Assembly (NCBI GenBank): GCA_040954595.2
Contig: CM082585.2
Span: 2,108,001-2,172,000, forward strand
DNA from: Balanoglossus misakiensis
Taxonomy: Eukaryota > Hemichordata
Direction: 5' to 3'
Length of the DNA: 64,000 bases
Shown here piece by piece: positions 56,900 to 64,000 of the stretch. The first letter of the stretch is position 1. Every line of letters begins with the position of its first letter. Position numbers and translations under genes: made by a program. Below the pieces are notes generated by a model. That model was not told the DNA's origin. It did not search any database and was given only the letters and a program-made list of their open reading frames with translations.

Positions 56900-59800
56900 A
56901 CATGATTTTTTTTTTAAATGGACGAAAATCGACGAAATTGTGAGATTTTGCAAAGTCAAAAATTTGTCATTTTTTGATGATTTTCACCCATGTTTTTTTT
57001 TAAAAAATCGACGAACCTATGATTTTTTTCAAAATCGACGAAATTTTGAGATTTTGCAAAGTCGAAAATTTTGTCATTTTTTGATGATTTTCACCCATGA
57101 TTTTTTCAAAAATCGACGAAATGTTGAGACTTTGCAAAGTCGAAAATTTGTCATTTTTTGATGATTTTCACCCATGATTTTTTTCAAAAATCGACGAAAT
57201 GTTGAGATTTTGCAAAGTCGAAAATTTGTCATTTTTTGATGATTTTCACCCATGATTTTTTTCAAAAATCGACGAAATGTTGAGATTTTGCAAAGTCGAA
57301 AATTTGTCATTTTTTGATGATTTTCTCCCATGATTTTTTTTCAAAAATCGACGAAAATTTGTCATTTTTGATTATTTTTACCCATGATTTTTATTCAAAA
57401 ATGGACGAAATTTTGAGATTTTGCAAAGACGAAAATTTGTCATTTTTTGATGATTTTCACCCATGATTTTTTTTCAAAAATCGACGAAATTTTGAGATTT
57501 TGCAAAGTCGAAAATTTGTCATTTTTTGATGATTTTCCCCCATGTTTTTTTTTTAAAATGGACGAAATTTTGAGATTTTGCAAAGACGAAAATTTGTCAT
57601 TTTTTGATGATTTTTACCCATGATTTTTTTTCAAAAATGGACGAAATTTTGAGATTTTGCAAAGTCGAAAATTTGTCATTTTTTGATGATTTTCACCCAT
57701 ATTATTTTTCAAATATTGACGAAATTTTGAGATTTTGCAAAGTCGAAAATTTGTCATTTTTGGATGATTTTTTTCAAAAATCGACGAAATTTTAAGATTT
57801 TGCAAAGTCGAAAATTTGTCATTTTTTGATGATTTTCACCCATATTATTTTTCAAAAACCGACGAAATTTTGAGATATAGCAAAGACGAAAATTTGTCAT
57901 TTTTGATGATTTTTACCCATGATTTTTATTCAAAAATGGACGAAATTTTGAGATTTTGCAAAGACGAAAATTTGTCATTTTTTGATGATTTTCACCCATG
58001 ATTTTTTTTCAAAAATCGACGAAATTTTGAGATTTTGCAAAGTCGAAAATTTGTCATTTTTTGATGATTTTGCCCCGTTTTTTTTTTAAAATGGACGAAA
58101 TTTTGAGATTTTGCAAAGACGAAAATTTGTCATTTTTTGATGATTTTCACCCATGATTTTTTTTCAAAAATCGACGAAATTTTGAGATTTTGCAAAGTCG
58201 AAAATTTGTCATTTTTTGATGATTTTCCCCCATGTTTTTTTTTTTTAAATGGACGAAATTTTGAGATTTTGCAAAGTCGAAAATTTGCCATTTTTTGATG
58301 ATTTTCACTCATATTATTTTTCAAAAATCGACGAAATTTTTAGATTTTGCAAAGTCGAAAATGTGTCATTTTTTGATGATTTTCACCCATGATTTGTTTC
58401 AAAAATCGACGAAATTTTAAGATTTTGCAAAGACGAAAATTTGTCATTTTTTGATGATTTTTACCCATGATTTTTTTTCAAAAATCGACGAAATTTTGAG
58501 ATTTTGCATAATCGAAAATGTGTCATTTTTTGATGATTTTCACCCATGATTTTTTTTCAAAAATCGACGAAATTTTGAGATTTTGCAAAGTCGAAAATTT
58601 GTCATTTTTTGATGATTTTCACCCATGTTTTTTTTTTAAAAAATCGACGAACCTATGATTTTTTTCAAAATCGACGAAATTTTGTGATTTTACAAAGTCG
58701 AAAATTTTGTCATTTTTTGATGATTTTCAACCATGATTTTTTTTCAAAAATCGACGAAAATTTGAGATTTTGCAAAGACGAAAATTTGTCATTTTTGATG
58801 ATTTTTACCCATGATTTTTATTCAAAAATGGACGAAATTTTGAGATTTTGCAAAGACGAAAATTTGTCTTTTTTTGATGATTTTCACCCATGATTTTTTT
58901 TCAAAAATCGACGAAATTTTGAGATTTTGCAAAGTCGAAAATTTGTCATTTTTTGATGATTTTGCCCCATGTTTTTTTTTTAAAATGGACGAAATTTTGA
59001 GATTTTGCAAAGACGAAAATTTGTCATTTTTTGATGATTTTCACCCATGATTTTTTTTCAAAAATCGACGAAATTTTGAGATTTTGCAAAGTCGAAAATT
59101 TGTCATTTTTTGATGATTTTCACCCATGTTTTTTTTTTTAAATGGACGAAATTTTGAGATTTTGCAAAGACGAAAATTTGTCATTTTTTGATGATTTTCC
59201 CCCATGTTTTTTTTTTAAATGGACGAAATTTTGAGATTTTGCAAAGACGAAAATTTGTCATTTTTTGATGATTTTCACTTATGATTTTTTTCAAAAATCG
59301 ACAAAATTTTGAGATTTTGCAAAGTCGAAAATTTGTCATTTTTTGATGATTTTCACCCATGATTTTTTTCAAAAATCGACGAAATTTTGAGATTTTGCAA
59401 AGTCGAAAATTTGTCATTTTTTGATGATTTTCACCCATGATTTTTCTCAAAAATCGACGAAATTTTAAGATTTTGCAAAGTCGAAAATGTGTCATTTTTT
59501 GATGATTTTCACCCATGATTTTTTTTAAAAAATCGACGAAATTTTAAGATTTTGCAAAGTCGAAAATTTGTCATTTTTTGATGATTTTCACCCATGTTTT
59601 TTTTTAAAAATCGACGAACCTATGATTTTTTTCAAAATCGACGAAATTGTGTGATTTTGCAAAGTCGAAAATTTTGTCATTTTTTGATGATTTTCAACCA
59701 TGATTTTTTTTCAAAAATCGACGAAATTTTGAGATTTTGCACAGTCGAAAATTTGTCATTTTTTGATGATTTTCACCCATGATTTTTTTCAAAAATCGAC

Positions 59801-60178
59801 GAAATGTTGAGATTTTGCAAAGTCGAAAATTTGTCATTTTTTGATGATTTTCTCCCATGATTTTTTTCAAAAATCGACGAAATTGTGAGATTTTGCAAAG
59901 TCGAAAATTTGTCATTTTTTGATGATTTTCACCCGTTTTTTTTTTTAAATCGACGAACCTATGATTTTTTTCAAAATCGACGAAATTTTGAGATTTTGCA
60001 AAGTCGAAAATTTGTCATTTTTTGATGATTTTCACCCATGATTTTTTTCAAAAATCGACGAAATGTTGAGATTTTGCAAATTCGAAAATTTGTCATTTTT
60101 TGATGATTTTCACCCATGATTTTTTTCAAAAATCGACGAAATTGTGAGATTTTGCAAAGTCGATAATTTGTCATTTTT
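56900..60178. repeat. 78-bp satellite II, block 3
   Basis: The satellite resumes directly after the Ngaro array. The monomers are more mixed than in block 1: gcaaagacg and gcaaagtcg types alternate, and many poly(T)-lengthened and half-unit variants (cgacgaacctatg at about 57009, 58645, 59622 and 59951) occur. Short ORFs of 60-110 codons on both strands are periodic by-products. Confidence 0.95.
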
Positions 60179-61678
60179 AGGTCCCATTGGTATAGGCCTA
60201 TATACCATAGGACCTTATGGGATGGGTTGCGTCTGTATGGATGTATGTATGGATGTATGTATGTCTGTATGTCCGTCCACATCAAAAACTTGAAAACCGC
60301 TGCGCGTAACACCTCAATATTTGGTGTGTAGGTGCAGGCTGGGCTGTAGATGGGAGTTTGTCCAAACGAAGTTGCCAGGCCCAAAAATATGCAAATTAGC
60401 CAGTAAAATGTGAAATTTATCAAAACTCTGAAAGTCAACAACTACTGGTCAGATTGCTTTGAAAATTGGTATGCATGTACCTTATGTCAACCTCACATCG
60501 ACCTGTAAGTGTTAAGTTAATATCATGGATGTTTTATTTTTTATGAATTTTTTAGTCTTTTTATTAAATTTATAACTTTACTTATACCTCTATGGTTAAG
60601 CTATGTCCACGTCTTATTGTGGAATTCTGGTCTGTGCAATAGTCCTGTACAGTGACTGTCTATTGGTCCGTGAGCACAATGGGGCCAAAATAAAAGGCAA
60701 ATTTTTGGGCTTACCTGTAACACCTGCTTAACACATTAATTATGTGCATACCTAATTCCGGGCTAACTAATAGGGCTAGAGGTTTCGTTCTTGTGGGACA
60801 TGGACCAGTATAGGGTCAAAATTTCTTGCCCAAATTTTGGGTGACCTCAGGTGACCTTTGACCTACTTTGCTATATCTCGGCATCCAGAGCAGGTACAGA
60901 CTTGGCGTTTGGAGGGTTGGGACTAAAATTGAAAAGCCAAAATATGGGTCACCTGTGACACCTGCATATCTCATTAATTATGTGCATACCTAATTCCAGG
61001 CTAACCAATAGGGCTATACTTTTGGTTTTTGTTGAGCATGGACCAGTATAGGGTCAAAATTTCTTACCCAAATTTTGCATGACCTCAGGTGACCTTTGAC
61101 CTACTTTTCCATATCTTGGCATCCAGAGCAGGTACAGACTTGGCGTTTGGAGGGTTGGGACTAAAATTGAAAAGCCAAAATTGGGGGTCACCTGTGACAC
61201 CTGCATATCTCATTAATTTTGTGCATACCTAATTCCAGGCTAACCAATAGGGCTATAGGTTTGCTTTTTGTTGAACATGGACCAGTATAGGGTCAAAATT
61301 TCTTGCCCAAATTTTGCATGATCTCAGGTGACCTTTGACCTACTTTTCCATATCTTGGCATCCAGAGCAGGTACAGACTTCGCGTTTGGAGGGTTGGGAC
61401 TAAAATTGAAAAGCCAAAATTGAAGGTCACCTGTGACACCTGCATATCTCATTAATTATGTGCATACCTAATTCCAGGCTAACCAATAGGGCTATAGGTT
61501 TTGTTTTGTTGAACATGGACCAGTATAGGGTCAAAATGTCTTGCCCAAATTTTGCATGACCTCAGGTGACCTTTGACCTACTTTTCCATATCTTGGCATC
61601 CAGAGTAGATATGCTTATTGCTATGTTGCTATGAGCTATGTCCTCAAATGGGACCACAGTGTCCTTGACGCTATTTTT
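60179..61678 (+). mobile_element. Non-autonomous Helentron derivative (HINE-like), 1.5 kb
   Basis: It begins with the same AGGTCCCATTGG palindrome and ends with aatgggaccacagtgtcctt then gacgcta and T5, as in the large element. The first ~1.4 kb matches 21940-23400 of the Helentron, including the microsatellite, the gctgcgcgta segment and the four 239-bp units. Then about 60 bp of other sequence precedes the right end. It carries no gene. It is the large element with its middle deleted, or a sibling, and would need the Rep protein in trans. It is flanked by 78-bp satellite on both sides. Confidence 0.9.
60709..61605 (+). repeat. 239-bp minisatellite, four units, in the derivative
   Basis: Units start at about 60709, 60947, 61187 and 61427 and match those at 22481-23428 of the large element. 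The last unit is cut short by the jump to the right end. Confidence 0.9.
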
Positions 61679-64000
61679 TGATGATTTTCACCCATATTAT
61701 TTTTCAAAAACCGACGAAATTTTGAGATTTAGCAAAGACGAAAATTTGTCATTTTTTGATGATTTTTACCCCTGATTTTTTCAAAAATTGACGAAATTTT
61801 GAGATTTTGCGAAGTCGAAAATTTGTCATTTTTTGATGATTTTCACCTATGATTTTTTTCAAAAATCGACAAAATTTTGAGATTTTGCAAAGTCGTAAAT
61901 TTGTCATTTTTTGATGATTTTCACCCATGATTTTTTTCAAAAATTGACGAAATTTTGAGATTTTGCAAAGTTGAAAATTTGTCATTTTTTGATGATTTTC
62001 ACCCATGATTTTTCTCAAAAATCGACGAAATTTTAAGATTTTGCAAAGTCGAAAATGTGTCATTTTTTGATGATTTTCACCCATGATTTTTTTTAAAAAA
62101 TTGACGAAATTTTGAGATTTTGCGAAGTCGAAAATTTGTCATTTTTTGATGATTTTCACCTATGATTTTTTTCAAAAATCGACGAAATTTTAAGATTTTG
62201 CAAAGTCGAAAATTTGTCATTTTTTGATGATTTTCACCCATGTTTTTTTTTTTAAAAATCGACGAACCTATGATTTTTTTAAAAATCGACGAAATTGTGT
62301 GATTTTGCAAAGTCGAAAATTTTGTCATTTTTTGATGATTTTCAACCATGATTTTTTTTCAAAAATCGACGAAATTTTGAGATTTTGCAAAGTCGAAAAT
62401 TTGTAATTTTTTGATGATTTTCCCCCAATGGTTTTTTTTCAAAATCGACGAAATTTTGAGATTTTGCAAAGTCGAAAATTTGTCATTTTTTGATGATTTT
62501 CACCCATGTTTTTTTTTTAAAATCGACGAACCTATGATTTTTTTCAAAATCGACGAAATTTTGAGATTTTGCAAAGTCGAAAATTTGTCATTTTTTGATG
62601 ATTTTCACCCATGATTTTTTTCAAAAATCGACGAAATGTTGAGATTTTGCAAAGTCGAAAATTTGTAATTTTTTGATGATTTTCCCCCAATGGTTTTTTT
62701 TCAAAATCGACGAAATTTTGAGATTTTGCAAAGTCGAAAATTTGTCATTTTTTGATGATTTTCCCCCAATGGTTTTTTTCAAAATCGACGAAATTTTGAG
62801 ATTTTGCAAAGTCGAAAATTTGTCATTTTTTGATGATTTTCCCCCATGTTTTTTTTTTAAAATGGACGAAATTTTGAGATTTTGCAAAGTCGAAAATTTG
62901 TCATTTTTTGATGATTTTCACCCATGATTTTTTTCAAAAATCGACGAAATTGTGAGATTTTGCAAAGTCAAAAATTTGTCATTTTTTGATGATTTTCACC
63001 CATGTTTTTTTTTAAAAAAAACGACGAACCTATGATTTTTTTCAAAATCGACGAAATTTTGAGATTTTGCAAAGTCGAAAATTTGTCATTTTTTGATGAT
63101 TTTCACCCATGATTTTTTTCAAAAATCGACGAAATGTTGAGATTTTGCAAAGTCGAAAATTTGTCATTTTTTGATGATTTTCACCCATGATTTTTTTCAA
63201 AAATCGACGAAATGTTGAGATTTTGCAAAGTCGAAAATTTGTCATTTTTTGATGATTTTCTCCCATGATTTTTTTCAAAAATCGACGAAATTGTGAGATT
63301 TTGCAAAGTCGAAAATTTGTCATTTTTTGATGATTTTCACCCATGTTTTTTTTTTTTAAATCGACGAACCTATGATTTTTTTCAAAATCGACGAAATTTT
63401 GAGATTTTGCAAAGTCGAAAATTTGTCATTTTTTGATGATTTTCTCCCATGATTTTTTTCAAAAATCGACAAAATTGTGAGATTTTGCAAAGTCGAAAAT
63501 TTGTCATTTTTTGATGATTTTCACCCATGTTTTTTTTTTAAAATCGACGAACCTATGATTTTTTTCAAAATCGACGAAATTTTGAGATTTTGCAAAGTCG
63601 AAAATTTGTCATTTTTTGATTATTTTCACCCATGATTTTTTTCAAAAATCGACGAAATGTTGAGATTTTGCAAAGTCGAAAATTTGTAATTTTTTGATGA
63701 TTTTCCCCCAATGGTTTTTTTTCAAAATCGACGAAATGTTGAGATTTTGCAAAGTCGAAAATTTGTAATTTTTTGATGATTTTCCCCCAATGGTTTTTTT
63801 TCAAAATCGACGAAATTTTGAGATTTTGCAATGTCGAAAATTTGTCATTTTTTGATGATTTTCCCCCAATGGTTTTTTTCAAAATCGACGAAATTTTGAG
63901 ATTTTGCAAAGTCGAAAATTTGTCATTTTTTGATGATTTTCCCCCATGTTTTTTTTTTTAAATGGACGAAATTTTGAGATTTTGCAAAGTCGAAAATTTG
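61679..64000. repeat. 78-bp satellite II, block 4
   Basis: The satellite continues to the right edge of the window. Its first monomer is the cccatattatttttcaaaaaccg type, the same type that follows the large Helentron at 38448. Later monomers include ccccaatgg types and half-unit insertions near 62265, 62525, 63025, 63365 and 63550. Confidence 0.95.

Noticed and set aside
1-64000. tRNA or rRNA genes
   Set aside because: No cloverleaf-like or rRNA-like segment was noticed when reading both strands. A covariance-model scan would be needed to exclude decayed copies.

Overview
The window looks like a repeat-rich, non-genic (probably heterochromatic) piece of an animal nuclear genome. It contains spliceosomal introns, animal-type retrotransposons, Helitron-like elements and two large satellite families, and I see no host gene that I can defend. 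Element types (Helentron with endonuclease, Ngaro/DIRS-like tyrosine-recombinase retrotransposons, an L1/Tx1-like LINE, a Ty3/gypsy remnant) fit a marine invertebrate such as a mollusc, cnidarian, echinoderm, hemichordate or amphioxus. The species cannot be fixed from the sequence alone.

Layout. 1-4988 is a 132-bp satellite with four- and five-monomer higher-order repeats (527 and 660 bp). 4989-15632 is a graveyard: a 5'-truncated LINE with a 14-bp target-site duplication (6788-8295), a broken Ngaro-like element (8500-11458), a Ty3/gypsy pol remnant (11850-12661), a short non-autonomous Helentron derivative (13292-13926), a long hairpin (14778-14920) and a pair of 354-bp repeats. From 15633 to the end (64000) the backbone is a second, AT-rich 78-bp satellite, interrupted by three insertions: a complete ~16.5-kb Helentron (21940-38447), a ~15.9-kb head-to-tail array of three Ngaro-like retrotransposons (40991-56899) and a ~1.5-kb Helentron derivative (60179-61678).

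The Helentron is the main object. It encodes a spliced protein of about 2548 residues (exon 1 at 24770-24814, exon 2 at 25891-33492). In order this has a papain-like cysteine-protease-like domain, a 21-residue repeat region, a CxxC..CxxC DUF6570-like domain, an HUH Rep nuclease, a PIF1-type helicase and an AP-endonuclease-like domain. Downstream is a four-exon gene (35255-37708, 363 residues, all splice phases consistent) for an RPA-like single-strand-DNA-binding protein. Both element ends are defined by two derivatives that share them and by intact satellite monomers that match the empty site. Together the genes supply nicking, unwinding, strand protection and a second nuclease for rolling-circle transposition.

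The Ngaro-like array (all on the minus strand) shows the split-direct-repeat plan A1-[gag-RT-RNaseH, YR]-B1-A2-B2, with extra whole units between A and B. Copy B has both ORFs open. Copy A has a 734-bp internal duplication and a 1-base deletion, and copy C has a frameshifted recombinase. The arrangement is what repeated tyrosine-recombinase integration of circular DNA into a resident copy would give.
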